A DNA stretch of 64,000 nucleotides. It comes from Timema cristinae. Lineage: Eukaryota > Arthropoda > Insecta > Phasmatodea > Timematidae. This document shows, piece by piece, positions 13,085 to 24,955 of this stretch. The stretch spans positions 33,034,421-33,098,420 of the forward strand of contig JBCFYV010000100.1 of NCBI GenBank assembly GCA_039000515.1, read 5' to 3'. A program made the translations under genes and the position numbers. Positions within the stretch are counted from its first letter, which is position 1. Each line of letters opens with the position of its first letter. The notes under the pieces are model-generated. The model saw only the letters and a list, made by a program, of their open reading frames with translations. It did not search any database and was not told where the DNA came from.

Positions 13085-13248
13085 GGTTACAAAGTTATCT
13101 TTAGAGGAAGTGTACCCAAATTTGCATAGAAAGAGAGTGAAAAACCATCCTCTGTAAGCTAGAACAAGATTCAAACCTCAATCTCCCCATCATCGACAGT
13201 CTAGTCTACTGTGGGAATACCACCTTAGAGCATATGGCCACCGATAAT
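13085..13248 (-). repeat. SINE-B fragment
   Basis: Reverse SINE-B: the plus strand reads TTTAGAGGAAGTGTACCCAA, then AGAGAGTGAAAAACCAT, then AACCTCAATCTCCCCATCAT and TAGTCTACTGTGGGAATACC, ending GGCCACCGA. The 3' tail is absent. Confidence 0.7.
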
Positions 13249-14479
13249 GGGTGAATATGTAGGCCTATAGTTTGAAAGGGTGTTAGAAATCTAATTTTTT
13301 GAGAGGGGTTCTGCTCAAGGGCGCAGAAAGAGGGATGTTGAGAGGTCTGGACCCTCATTGGAGTTAAATGTACTAAATCAAAATGGTTGTGGACAAAGGT
13401 ATAGTAAAATTTTCTAGCTGCAACCCCCTCACCTCCCCTATTCTCCCAACCAGAAAAATCAGTTTCTACACCATTAATTTTGCTAGAAAATTGTACATAC
13501 CTTTAGCGAATAAAAGTTTGTATGCATATGTATGGACCCTTCCCCCCATGGGGGCTTCATCAAATTCCAAGGGTACAGACTCCCCCATTACCTCTTTATG
13601 CCCTTGATAATTCGTATTATGCACCAAGAGCTTTGAGGGTACAGAGTCAAAGATAAACTATTTTCTGGGTGTAGGCAAACAACGTTTGAACAATTGTCCA
13701 ATTAGTTAACCAAGCAGGGCACTCCAAAAAATCATATTTGGCAGGCCAGATATTTAATTCAATTTGGCAGTAATTTGGAATGTTGTTAGATTATATTTTT
13801 TTAGTGGGGGGGGAGTGAAACACAGTTTGATATTATATATAATATTGATATATTTCAGTGAAATTTAAAAAAAAAAAAGTTTGAATATGACTAGGCCTAG
13901 TAAATATGAAAAAGTATATGTCAAAATCCTTTAAACATAAATAATCATTATTAAAATATAAACCATTAGTGTGAAAAATACAATAAGACTTATTACAAGC
14001 AAAGCACTTCGCTATTACTATAAATAATGGACAAACAACAAGCCAGGTAAATATCCACTGGCGAGACATTGGCTGCTGTTGGGTGGAGGGGAGGAGTGTG
14101 AGTCACTCTCAGACACTCTGTCACCCGACCATCTGTAATGTTCAAGGTCAAAAGTAAGAATATGTTATAAAGATATGGTGGTGCTTGGAGGGAGATACAC
14201 CAGGTCTAGAGTGGGGGATGCACGCCACTAGAGAGTAAGCTTGTACTCCCTTGTGAACACATGATGATGGTGGCAGCAGGGACCAAGTAACACTGGGCTT
14301 GCAGCTTTCCCCACCATTGATAAGAGACTCGAGATCTCTCTGGCCGTTCAAGTTCAGGCACCTCTACACACCGTCTTAACTATACGGCTAATCTCCAGTG
14401 ATACAGCAGTTGGACTTTAAATCCACGGGCTAGTCTGCGAAGCATGGCGGGCCAGATGTGGACCATGGGCCACCAATTG

Positions 14480-14645
14480 AATAGACCTGGTCTAAAGTGT
14501 CACTCTCGTGTTAGAATGACCTTCTGATAATTTAAAGATTGGTGTTCGAATCCTGGGTGGGTCTATTGGGGGAGGGGAGGAAGGGGCCTTTACCTAAATG
14601 GTTTATCACTCTCTTCCACTGCATAATACAAGTTGATTACCTGTA
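14480..14645 (+). repeat. SINE-B fragment
   Basis: Forward head GACCTGGTCTAAAGTGTCAC with B box GGTGTTCGAATCCTGGGTGG, followed by the decayed TTTACCTAAATGGTTTATCA and ACTCTCTTCCACTGCA body. The tail is not recognisable. Confidence 0.65.
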
Positions 14646-16170
14646 AAATGCTTTTTTTCCTCATACTTACCTTATTAGAGTAATTATAATATATGTGTAT
14701 AAGAACCGATAGTGAAATGCAGTGATAAAAAAAACATTTTAACTACAAAATAAAGGCCTTTTAGATTTGTGTTTCATACCTTTTAATAATAATATATTTA
14801 GAGATGGTTTGAACCTGTTATACTACAAATATGTATCTTTATTTTACCAACGAATCTCTAATTTGAATCCAAATCTTAGAAAAAATTATGAATGTACACT
14901 GTATAAGGAAGGAGAAAACAGAAATAGTTCAGTACCTAACTAAATGTTTTGGAAAAATTGTTATTATAATGCATTCATTATTGGATTCATACATTCAGTT
15001 AAGTGGTAAATTAATGGAATGGGGTCAGGTTGTCAAGTATATTATATTTATTATGTTGGGGCTGAACCACCAAAAAGTAAACTTTACAACCAATTTCAAT
15101 TAATTTTTTTTAAATAGCATATTTTTTACAAATCGTGAATTTGATATTTTCTCGAATATCCTTAAGCATTTGAGGAGTCTGTCGGTGATTATATTGAATT
15201 AATTGTAAAATAAAACATGCACACAGGAATAAAACCTAAACTATGCTACATTTATAACTATATCCTGATTTTGGTTGGATAGAACAAAAGAGAAAATTCA
15301 AACATATTTCTTTGTGCCAAACATTGATAACATTTCACTTTATTATTTGTGTTATTTTATAAGTTTCATGATATATATCAAAAGTGACAGCTTCAGATAA
15401 CATGACTGTGTATGAATATATTAAAATGGTTTTAGTAACTTTAGTAACTAAATTTTACTGTTCGTCCTACCAAAATAATACTATAGCAGAAGTATCTGAT
15501 GTTGTCCAAGGTAACCACATAATGGAATATCTGGTTACCAAGGGCAACCCTTTCTTTGATTCAAACAGAGAGAGAAAAAATCTCATTTTATTTCTTCCCA
15601 CTCAGTTTTGAATAAATCTAATAAAAAATGTAATATTCTAGGTTTGAGATGCACATGTTTGTGTAGAGAGACTACCAGTACTGATTTTAAAATGTCCGCC
15701 CTCTGTGTGCGGTAGATATCACCCAATGTTCATGACAGACAAACAAACTCTTCATTTTATTAATTAAAGGAAAATGTTGATATAAAAAAGAGTTTTGGTT
15801 TTAATTAATTGTTGTATGTATTTTAATACATAGGTGCTAAAAGACTACACAAATGTTATGGAACACTATTCCCAAAGCATTAAGGTTTTATCCTTGTAAA
15901 AGAAGGCCTGGTTACCACACAAATAATAAATTACTATTAATATCCAACTTCCCACTGTGCTAAAAAGATAAGTTGTCAGAGTTTCATAAAACGGCTCTGC
16001 AAAGTTACTATCTATCTACTTATATGTTTAACATTAATAATAAAGTAGAGTGTTGATCGCAAAAAAATATATTTGTATTTTTTAAAAAGCTCTTTTTACC
16101 AAAATCCTACTATAGTTTAGTTTTGTATGCTCTCAAGGTGAAGCGTTATTTTATTGTAGATTCAATTTAC

Positions 16171-16409
16171 CGCATGAGTGACAATCTGTCCTTCCAGCAA
16201 GGTATAGTGCAGACTCCACAAAGCTAATCCAAAAATGTAAGTCAAGGTCCAAACGGAATGGGTTTGCCAGCTCCATTTTCCCGCATCTTCACTTTTATGC
16301 TCCCGCTCATAGCCTCGGCAACGAAACTCGTCACAAAGGCCATAATCGACGCTGATGAACAAGCCAACAATAATAGTGGTCGAGCAGAATATCTTCTGAA
16401 GTCCCATCA
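16171..16409 (-). CDS. CRT/DMT-like membrane transporter, exon 2
   Basis: A TTTTGTGTCAG acceptor ends just above 16409 and a GCG|GTAAAT donor follows 16171. The exon supplies TG to finish the split codon opened by exon 1, giving CRKMMGLQKIFCSTTIIVGL. It encodes helix 5 (QKIFCSTTIIVGLFISVDYG), a charged loop with two cysteines (CDEFRCRGYEREHKSEDAGK) and helix 6 (WTLTYIFGLALWSLHYTLLE). 239 nt, exits in phase 0. The phase match with exons 1 and 3 is strong support. Confidence 0.8.
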
Positions 16410-16654
16410 CTGACACAAAACAGAGAAATGTGAAAAGTTTGAAAATAATCAGAGTGTAAACCAGTGTACATTTTTCATGATGCAGAATATATTTGTAATA
16501 AATTGGAAAATAAAGTAAAAAATTGTGTTAAGTTAGGTAGGGGTTAAACATAAAGACTATTATTGGTAGGATAAATGGCCTGATGTGTTCCATATTTTGG
16601 TGGTGGGGTAGTTCAAATAGGCCTAGTTAGGTAAAATAATTATTTGGATTATTT

Positions 16655-16892
16655 TTTAGTCCCACATCTGGTCAGGTTTTATGCATTATTTACACTAATA
16701 AGTTAGGGATAAGGAAGGTTAAATTAGAGGAAATGTACCAACATTTGTATGGGCAGAATGTGGAAAACCATTTTGGAGAAATAACCTCCAGTAGGCCTTA
16801 ACCTCACTGGGGTTCAAACCACAATCTCTCTATCATCGGCAGGTCTAATCTAACATTAGAATGACTCCTTAGGCCATGCGTCCATCGAAGGA
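16655..16892 (-). repeat. SINE-B copy
   Basis: Reverse SINE-B, near full length but decayed. The plus strand has TTAGTCCCACATCTGGTCAG (tail), ACACTAATAAGTTAGGGATA, GGAAATGTACCAACATTTGT, GGGGTTCAAACCACAATCTC and the head GGCCATGCGTCCATCGAAGG. It sits in intron 1 of the CRT-like gene. Confidence 0.7.
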
Positions 16893-16931
16893 AGTTTTTA
16901 AAAAATGTAATCTTTGTGGATATCTTAGATG

Positions 16932-17416
16932 AGGGTGGTCCAACATGTTCAATCCCAATGGTCAAAACTGATTATTAGTTTGCTCCGTGGGCCGAAGATA
17001 TATTTAGTGATCCTATCAACTTAATATAGGACTACAACTAACACTTTATAAAAAACCCTTTACTTTCAATAAGTACATATAACAGATTAAGCTGAATTTT
17101 TGTTTGGTGGAATCTTTCCAATTTTACTGCCAAAAAAAAAGTTTATTACACTTCCAAAAATGCTCAAATACGTACACACACACACTTTTACAAAACCAAA
17201 TTAGTACCTAACCTATAAATATATATTTTTATACATATCATTCTTAATCAAGTAAATCCATAATCAATGCAATTATGGTAGTTTTAAATACAATTATTTT
17301 TATTAGAATCAATGGCTATTTCACATTTGCCAATCAGGGGTTCCCTTTAATTTCTCTCCAGAAAAATATGAGGGCCACATTTTCAGTGAGTGCAGGCTGC
17401 AGTTGGACCACACTGG
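16932..17416. mobile_element. hAT-like nonautonomous element (MITE)
   Basis: A 485-bp element with inverted ends (left AGGGTGGTCCAAC, right GTTGGACCACACTGG). It is flanked by an 8-bp duplication with one mismatch: CTTAGATG at 16924-16931 and CTTAGACG at 17417-17424. Eight-base duplications are typical of the hAT superfamily. Subterminal GTGGGCC and GGGCCAC also mirror each other. It has no ORF, so it must have been moved in trans. Confidence 0.65.
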
Positions 17417-19049
17417 CTTAGACGATGAGTAAGTCTAATAACCAGCACAAAACCAAATGATTTTGCCATTTTATCACCATATTCCCTCTAAATTAAGTCA
17501 GTATAGTTATTTTGCCACAGTAACAATTTAATGTTATATTATATGCATTTAATTAATTTGTATATTATTAAAAAATAGCACAAACTACCTACAGAAGAAA
17601 TAAATAGGAAACATTGTCCTTTACTAACTTCAAAAACATATTAATGTTGAAGAAAGTAGGAAGTTTCTGAGTTATCATATGCACAAAAAAAATAGTAGGT
17701 AGCCCTAGATTAAATGTACATTATAAAAACCAAATGACGTGAACATACCTAGGGATAAAGTGAACAAGTGTAGGCCTATAGCCTAATTATTAAGTGCTCT
17801 ACTATCAAAGTGAATAAGGTATATCAATGCGGTATTTAAAGTTTGTCCCATGAAAATTAAAATCAACAGGGTGTGATGTGGTGAGAATAAATTGTAAAAA
17901 CAACAACTTAGAACTAGTTCATTTGTGGTGAAGAGAAATATAAATTTTAAATTGAAAAGTGTGGAGTGCAAAATGAATGCTAACGTTCATAAATAAAACA
18001 CTAAATTAATTGAACAAACTCAAAACATAACTAAGTAGGCCTACTTATTGCGAACTTTGGGAATCATCAAATTATTTTTGTTTCACTGCGTCTTATTACC
18101 GGCTAGGCAATTTATATAAAATTACATTAATGGGGTAGAGATCAGGACTTAAGATAGAATTTGAAAGAAATAAACCTAAGCTACATGTGTGTAGAGGAGG
18201 GTGAGAAACCATTTAAGAAAATCAAACCTCAGAACACTCGACCTGAATTCAAACAACAAACCCCCATTCTCAGCAAACTATAATAGACCAGTTCAACATT
18301 TAGTGAGCATACCCGCCAATGTATAATGTATTAAATGTTTGCATGAATAAAAATGGTATATAATTATTTATTCAGACCTTTCTCATCATAAATATTATTT
18401 ATAGCTACCAAAATTATTTAGAGAGTAATTTGTAAGGGAAAATATTTTAAAATGAAAAAAGTCCCAAAATAGTTAGGCCTATCTCACATGTATTATGAAT
18501 AGTGCTTTACTAATTTCACAATGGTTTAGAATGTACTCATAGCTAGAAGAGATTTTTCAGCTTTAGTGTGGCTTGAGGGTGAAATTCTTAATTTTTTTCT
18601 CTTTAAAATTATGGGAATTTATTTTTAGCACTATACACAACAACACAAGAAAATTTCTGACTAAACCAAACAAATGTTGTGAAAAGATTCGAAATCTATG
18701 AAAAATTCTTAGAAAAATCAATTACTTGCTATTTTGAGGCAGTCCTATAAAGACCTATTCTATTAGGCTTTCCTGAACCTTCAATTCCATCCAACAAAAA
18801 TATTCAAAAGACAATTGTTAGACAAAAGTTGTATTTATTCACGAATAAAAAGGTTTGGTTGAGCTTGGTTGGGGTTTTTTCGTTTAAAAAAAATATATAA
18901 ATATTGTGCACCAAAACAATATCATGTGCTAAAATATTTCTTGTGCAGTTGAGATATTGTGTGATAATCTTTGGTTGTACCGTTTGAAGACATTCAAAGG
19001 TTTAATAATCAATATTTCTAATAATGTTCATGTTTATTTGGTAAGGAGT

Positions 19050-19493
19050 AGTAATAATTGATAGTGAGGTTATATTGTCTTGTTTATTATTTTTATCCCC
19101 ATCTCCTTATTTTATATAAGTTTTAGTTTTTGTTCTATGACGACGACATGTTTCAGTGATTTTTCACCATCTTCAAGTCTTATTTGTATTAAATATAATT
19201 GATTTTAATTCACACTATTAGAAAGTTTGTAAAATTTTACGGTTTTATGTGGAATCATGATCATTAAAAATCTCACTGAAAATTATTCCACATAAAATCG
19301 GTAAAATTTCACAAATTTCCAATAGTGTGAATTAAAAATCAATCATCTTTAATACAAATGAGATTTTAAGATGGTGAAAAATCATCGAAACATGTTATTG
19401 TCATGTAGAGGAAAAACTAAAACATATAGAAAATAAGGGAAGGGAATCAAAATAATAAACAAGACAATATAATCTCACTATCAATTTATTAAT
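19050..19493. repeat. Large inverted repeat (hairpin, fold-back MITE)
   Basis: Two arms of about 206 and 209 bp (19050-19255 and 19285-19493) are inverted copies around a 29-base spacer. The left arm runs TTGATAGTGAGGTTATATTG ... TTTTATGTGGAAT. The right arm runs ATTCCACATAAAATCGGTAA ... AATATAATCTCACTATCAA. Arm identity looks like 85-90% by eye. It is inside intron 1 of the CRT-like gene, so the pre-mRNA could fold into a long double-stranded stem. No coding content. Confidence 0.85.
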
Positions 19494-20194
19494 CAAGATA
19501 ATGTGTAACAATAATTACTCAGAATAATTAGGTTTGTTATGTTCCTAAGAAAGAAAACTGTAGTAGGCCTACTTGTATGTAAACAGTAAATGCTTATTAA
19601 TAAATACATTAAACCATTAACACATCGCTAGATTTATATGAACGGGCATCTACGCAAGAAATCAAATTGAGGTGTTTTGTGTATTGCTATGTGATATGGT
19701 GTGAAGTTACCAGGTGAATTGGGTGAGTTAATAGGGTTTTTTCACAATTTAGAATATTTTACAATAGCACCTATTTGTTTTGTTATAATCAGAAATTTAC
19801 TTATAAATTTTAGTGTGTAGGAAGTGTTAGAAAACATTAAATTAATAATATTGTAATTTGACATTTAAAAAATATATTGTTGAGTGAATTAGGTGAGTTC
19901 TCTCATTTTTTTTTTTATTTTAGATTTAATTTTTTTTTCCAACACATTTAAATAATCAGAAATTTGCTTATGTTGTGCCTATAACTGCTAGTTAGAAAGT
20001 AATAAATTTCTAATAACTCGACGAAGAAAAAAATAAAGAATCCCACCCTAGACTCGTGCTATCCTCATTTTTTCTATATAAAAAACAAAGTCAGACATAG
20101 ATGTATAGAGCGTGCAACAAAACATCTTAGTTTCTAAAAAGTACCTTTACTTTGTATTTAGCCTATATTAGATACTCAATTTTATCAAACTTAC

Positions 20195-20708
20195 TTTTTC
20201 TACAAAAGAAGAAGTAGTAAACAAGTGAAAGTACTAGAATGATTCCTTTGATAGGATCTTGAAGATGACAAACAACTCTCTTCCTATCTAGAGCATATAT
20301 TATTAAAAATGAACTGGCTCCATACAGAAGACCAGTACGAAGTAAAATTGGAAGCGTGAATGGTGGGCTTAAGGTTAATTTCAAACCACCTGAAAATTTT
20401 CCAGCCACAGCTCCTTGAATAAATAAATTTATAACTGTGAAAGAACAAGTAAACAAAATGGATGTGTACGCATCTCCTTTGCGGTCAACGCTTTCAGTAT
20501 ATAATGGCAGCAAAATAATAAGAGCAGTGGAGGAGAGAAGTAATAATAAACCAATTGAAATAAACCTTAGTTTGTCATAACATGTGCCAATATTGTTATC
20601 TTGCATAAAACTTCTTCGAGAGCTGTCAAGTCCATCTTCATTGTCGGTAAAATCTTCGTTGTCGCTGCTGGCACGGATAAGTAAGTCTTCTTGTTCTTCG
20701 TCGTCCAT
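20195..20708 (-). CDS. CRT/DMT-like multi-pass membrane transporter, exon 1 (start)
   Basis: The gene's ATG is at 20708-20706. Exon 1 encodes 171 residues plus one base and ends at AGAAAAA|GTAAGT. An acidic, serine-rich cytosolic N-terminus holds a dileucine motif of [DE]xxxL[LI] type (EQEDLL, residues 5-10), used for endosome/lysosome sorting. Helices lie at about residues 48-70, 80-102, 117-139 and 151-169. With exons 2-5 the model gives roughly 497 residues and ten helices. The fold, loop pattern and length suggest the drug/metabolite transporter superfamily, perhaps the CRT-like family, but that is recognition of pattern only and the substrate is unknown. A Ty1/copia element lies about 0.95 kb upstream. 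Confidence 0.75.
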
Positions 20709-21640
20709 ACCTACTAATTTAAATGAGTTATAAACTATGTTTAAAAATACTACTATTATATTTTAAATGTGTGATGGTATAAGAAACAATTCCGTTATGC
20801 TTTGACACAATTTTGTTTACAAGGAAGGAAGGAGACGCCCACTTGTTGAGAAATAGTATCAATGCTGCCAACTAATATTTCCAGTCTCCACAAAAATGTA
20901 TCATGTTTCCCTTAGCATTGATCTGAATTTCAATATTAAAATAGAGTAGTTAAGCGCTAACGTGACAAGCAAAAAAAAAAAAAATCGTTTGACGGATACA
21001 ATTAGTTACACTCTAGCCAAATAATCGGGTTTTTCATAGTACAAAAACGACGTTGCTCAGTATTTTAGGGTCTCTTAGCTTGCAATAAATATCGTATCAT
21101 TATTATAACTGGTGTAATCAGATCTATCTCTCGTTCTAGTTACAGAAGATAAATAAATAGTTGGTACTTAGAGGCACAGTGTGTTAAATTCCCAAAAAAT
21201 TCAAATTGGAACGTATAAAATATTCTCTGATTTTATTTGAAAAATTATAAAGATAACATATTATATCAGTATAGATGTTGTGTTTTATCACTAAATAAAG
21301 ATGAAAAAATAGAAAATGACTAAAGAAAATGTAATATTAGCAATACTAGCCAGAATAATCCAATACTCATACACATCCTGCAATTCGATAGATTTATAAA
21401 ACTTACTATGTTTACAATATGTTTTTTACACACTGTATCATCTGGCTTGGCACGGGTCCCGTGGCCGGCCTGTTCCACTGAAGTTAATGATGAAGAGAAT
21501 ACAGTCAAGCGATGAACGATTGTTCAACAAGATATTTCAATAGGAGGTTCCAGAAATGCGCTAATCGGTCCTATTTGATGACAGACGGGCCGCTCACAAT
21601 CTTGAACTACCTACCCACCAGATGTCTGGTGTACGTGACT
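20709..21640. other. Upstream region of the CRT-like gene
   Basis: Presumed promoter and 5' UTR of the minus-strand gene, bounded by the copia element at 21651. No TATA or initiator element can be argued from sequence alone. A short minus-strand frame at 21508-21320 begins with TTG, not ATG, and matches nothing I know. From about 21600 the sequence belongs to the minisatellite that continues at 26355. Confidence 0.4.
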
Positions 21641-21650
21641 TGGTGAACAT
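21610..21650. repeat. Minisatellite unit left of the copia insertion
   Basis: CCACCAGATGTCTGGTGTAC then GTGACTTGGTGAACAT is one unit of the array found at 26355-26640. Joined to the right flank (GTTTTAACAGCCAACTCACC) it rebuilds an array repeat closely, so the copia element split the array. Confidence 0.7.
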
Positions 21651-21857
21651 TTAATTATAACGAACAAGCAATCTATACTCGTACACTAGACAACTTAAGT
21701 GTACGTGTGTGGCAACATTCATTTGACTACTCACTCTCCTCAATCCCACACACACAACAGTATTACTTTCACTGCGTGCACACACACCTGCGCATCACAT
21801 GTCATTAGTCATTACATACACATTTGCTGAAAAGATAAATTTAGCTATATTTTAACA
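21651..21857 (-). repeat. 3' LTR of the copia element
   Basis: About 207 bp; the minus strand starts TGTTAAAATATAGC. It matches the other LTR nearly base for base over ACTAGACAACTTAAGTGTAC, GTGTGGCAACATTCATTTGA and TTACTTTCACTGCG. It lacks the 30-bp internal duplication and the long C and AC runs of the other LTR. Confidence 0.9.
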
Positions 21858-21904
21858 CGCCTCCTTAAATTTATATTACAGTCCAACCTTAATCATAAAC
21901 CAAT

Positions 21905-22900
21905 TTATATCACATTCATTTCATGTCTGAATTTTTCAAACTTATTTTGACCTAATGGCTTGGTAAAAATATCAGCCATATTTTCATCAGAATCTATTTT
22001 GACAAAATCAATTTCTCCTTTATCATAACTCTCGTTTACAAAATTATGTGTCTCTATATACTTCGAATTTTTTGTAAAATTACCATACTTAGCTATATTT
22101 ATTGCACCAGAATTATCTTCATACATCTTAATCGGGTCACAAACTTCAATATTAAAGTCTAGCAAAATATATTTCACAACTTTTAATTCACTAATACACT
22201 CAGACAATGCAACATACTCAGCTGATGTGGATGATATTGTTACACTACTTTGATTCTTAGATTTCCAAAAAATCACATTTCCATGCGTTTTAATAACATA
22301 TCCTGTCGTCGATTTTCTGTAAATAATATCACCTGCCCAATCAACATCTACTTAACAGCTTAAGATCTCTGCATCAACATTTCTATTATAGGTTAACTTT
22401 AAATCTTTGGTCAAAACTAAATACTTTAATATCCTCACAGCATATTTATAATGAGTATTATCATAGTCATTTTGAAATCTACTTAAATAATTTACGCTGA
22501 AACTTATATCAGGTCTTGTTCCGGAACTAATATACAAAAGAGCTCCAATTATATTTCTATACTTCATTTAATCACATGCTGATTGTGCGGTTTCTAATTT
22601 TAAATTTTGTTCCATCGGAGTAGCATACAATTTAGAATTTTCAATTCCATATTTCCTTGCTAAATATAAGATATAATCTCTTTGATCCAAAGTCATTTTT
22701 CTTTATCACATTCATAATTCATATTAATACCTAAATAAGTTTTTATTTTACCCAAATCTTTCATCTGAAATCCTTTAAACAATAAATTTTTAACGATATT
22801 CAACTTAGTTTTATCTATACAACATATGAGCAAATCATCTAAAAACAAAATTAAATAGACATTATGATTGTTCTTATCGTTTAACATATACAGCAACAGT
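21905..22900 (-). pseudogene. copia RNase H and C-terminal reverse transcriptase remains
   Basis: Minus-strand frames 22276-21905, 22567-22352 and 22896-22693 read in family order. The RT catalytic region has FLDDLLICC where the family has Y-V-D-D. Then comes a KDLGKIKTYLGINM segment, then GALLYISSGTRPDISFSVNY, then the RNase H region with SSTSAEYVALSE, YEDNSGAINIA and ADIFTKPLGQNKFE. Frame changes and a stop separate the pieces. Confidence 0.85.
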
Positions 22901-22953
22901 TATTCTCGCTTCTTACGAAACCTAAAATTTTCAAATAAGTATCGAAACACTCA

Positions 22954-23760
22954 TCATCTTGGGCTTTTTCTCAATCCGTACAATGCTTTATCCAATTTTA
23001 TTACTTTATCCGTACCATCCTCATAACCTCGTGGTTGTTTAAATAACTCTGATTTAACTTTTCCATTCAAAAACGCTGTTTCTACATCCATTTGCACAAT
23101 AGTTAAATTATTCTGACAACAATATGATAATAAAATTTTTAACTTTTGCATTCTTGCTACTGGAGAGTATATATCATCAATTAAATCATTCTGCTGGTAT
23201 CCTCTAACTACTAACCAAGCTTTATAAGCATTTTATAGCCTTTTTTGTATAACCCATTTTAAATCTAGTATTTTTTATCTTCTGGTTTAATAACAGACAT
23301 CCATGTATTATTTTTACCTCAGCAATTAATTTCCTTATCCATTGCATTTTTCCAATTTTTAGAATCATAACTATTCATCGCATCATTATATGATAAGGAT
23401 TCTCCGCATTTACATAGTTTACATAGACAATATTATTATACACAAAATTATCATAATTAAGTCTAGCAGGTTTTCATTTTTCTTTGGTTGATCTTCTCAA
23501 CCCTAAATTTGCATTTTGATCATTTATATTCCCATTCGAAATGTCATCTCTATCATTTTCATTTTTACCTTCATTTAAACCTATATCATAAGCCTCTCTT
23601 GACTCGTCTCTAAAACTTATATAATTTGTACCATCTTCAATTATATCTACATGTCTTGCTACGACTATCTTGTCATTTAGTAATACTCTATACCCAACAT
23701 TTTCATAACCTAACAAAATACCTAGATCTGCTTTTCGTCCCATTTTGAATTTCTTTTTTG
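22954..23760 (-). pseudogene. copia reverse transcriptase N-terminal part and linker, broken
   Basis: Frame 23151-22954 has LTIVQMDVETAFLNGKVKSE and KALYGLRKSPR, the conserved start of copia RT with its catalytic aspartate. Frame 23743-23474 (MGRKADLGILLGYENVGYRV) is the integrase C-terminal/linker region. Between them (about 23155-23470) the coding sequence is interrupted by stops and shifts. Confidence 0.8.
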
Positions 23761-23953
23761 TTCAGGCACGCTTACAAATACTTTACTTCCAACATTCTTA
23801 AAAACCTATATTAGGTTTTTCCCCAAACATTATTTCATGGGTGTTTTATTTTTCTCTACAGTATTAGTAATTGTCCTATTCTTCAAATAAACAGCTGTTT
23901 TGACTACTTCAGGCCAGAACCTATTATGTACTTTGGCCTCTGCTAATAAACAT

Positions 23954-24358
23954 CTAGACATATTCATAATATCTCTGTTTGTTATACTTTTCTGCTGTCC
24001 CATTTAATTCATGAACATATGGTGGACAAGGTTCAATAGATATTCCTTTTTCTCTAGAAAAATTATATATATCACTATTCATATATTCCTTGCCATTGTC
24101 ACATTTCAGTCTTTTTACCCTTTTTTCTGTCTTACTTTCAATTATATTTACATAGTCAATAAAACAATTGTATACTACACTTTTCGATTTGATACAATAA
24201 ATTTTAGCTACCTTACTGTACTCATCTATAAAAGTTAGAAAATATTTCTCACCGTTTAAATCCGTATGTACAATCTCTAATACTTTTTTAGCTCTAGTTC
24301 TCTCATTTTTAAATGGCAAATTATGCATTTTATTTTGCAAACATATTACACATTTCAA
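23954..24358 (-). pseudogene. copia integrase core
   Basis: The 134-codon open stretch contains CVICLQNKMHNLPFK (gag-pre-integrase zinc region end), EIVHTDLNGEKYFLTFIDEY with the first catalytic D, CDNGKEYMNSDIY with the second D, and ELNGTAEKYNKQ with the catalytic E region. Key residues look retained, but the neighbouring frames are broken. Confidence 0.85.
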
Positions 24359-24547
24359 ATAATCAGACTCTTAGTTTCTTTGGCAAACCTACAGGCATTT
24401 GTTTATCACACATTGTTTTTAAATATTTAAATTTACATGTCCTAATGTTCTATGATATTTTTCCTTTTCTGTCATATTTAATTTGACTGTTATATTTGAT
24501 TCAGTTTTAACCATTTCACTAGTCATATGATACAAATCATTTTTCTT

Positions 24548-24954
24548 TCACGCTAAAGCAATTATATTTCCATTTAGATTATATATTTTTGAAATATTTC
24601 CTACTGACACAATTTTATTTTTATTTGTAACTTTCCCATAACTGATTACATTTCTATCCATTTCTTTCACATAAAATACATTTAACATTTTATTTTCTAC
24701 CATTTGACCATAAACATTGGATTTGTGTAAAACATTACCTATTTTAGTTGCCTTTAAAAAACGACCATCTCCGACTTTAACATTTATCGGTACTTTCAGT
24801 TCATCAAATTCATAAAAATATTCATCATTATTTATGACGTGATCAGAGCAACCACTATTAAGTAACCATTCTACTTTACCGACGCAACTGTTAGCTTCAA
24901 CGTACAATTCTTCCAATCCGGGTCTTACCTCGATTTCCGTATTAAAACTGCTCG
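24548..24954 (-). pseudogene. copia protease region, active-site change
   Basis: The minus-strand reading frame covers VGKVEWLLNSGCSDHVINND, where the family's active site is normally D-S-G. Here the aspartate is N. After that come NVKVGDGRFLKATKIGNVLH and MLNVFYVKEMDRNVISYGK. The N-terminal end of this open frame is not retroelement but SINE-A read in reverse. Confidence 0.8.
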
Positions 24955-24955
24955 T

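Larger units (their letters stand above)
10948..16170. other. Intron 2 of the CRT-like gene, filled with repeats
   Basis: A 5.2-kb intron. It contains a hAT-transposase relic (12200-13020) and SINE-B fragments (11500-11670, 13085-13250, 14480-14640). Other parts are AT-rich with no supported feature. Donor and acceptor are those of exons 2 and 3. Confidence 0.6.
16410..20194. other. Intron 1 of the CRT-like gene
   Basis: A 3.8-kb AT-rich intron with a SINE-B copy, a hAT-like MITE and a large hairpin at 19050-19493, described separately. The rest (17430-19040, 19500-20190) shows no supported feature. Confidence 0.6.

Noticed and set aside
21320..21508. 62-codon minus-strand frame as an upstream exon of the CRT-like gene
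   Set aside because: It starts with TTG, shows no family resemblance, and the CRT-like exon 1 already has a good ATG start.
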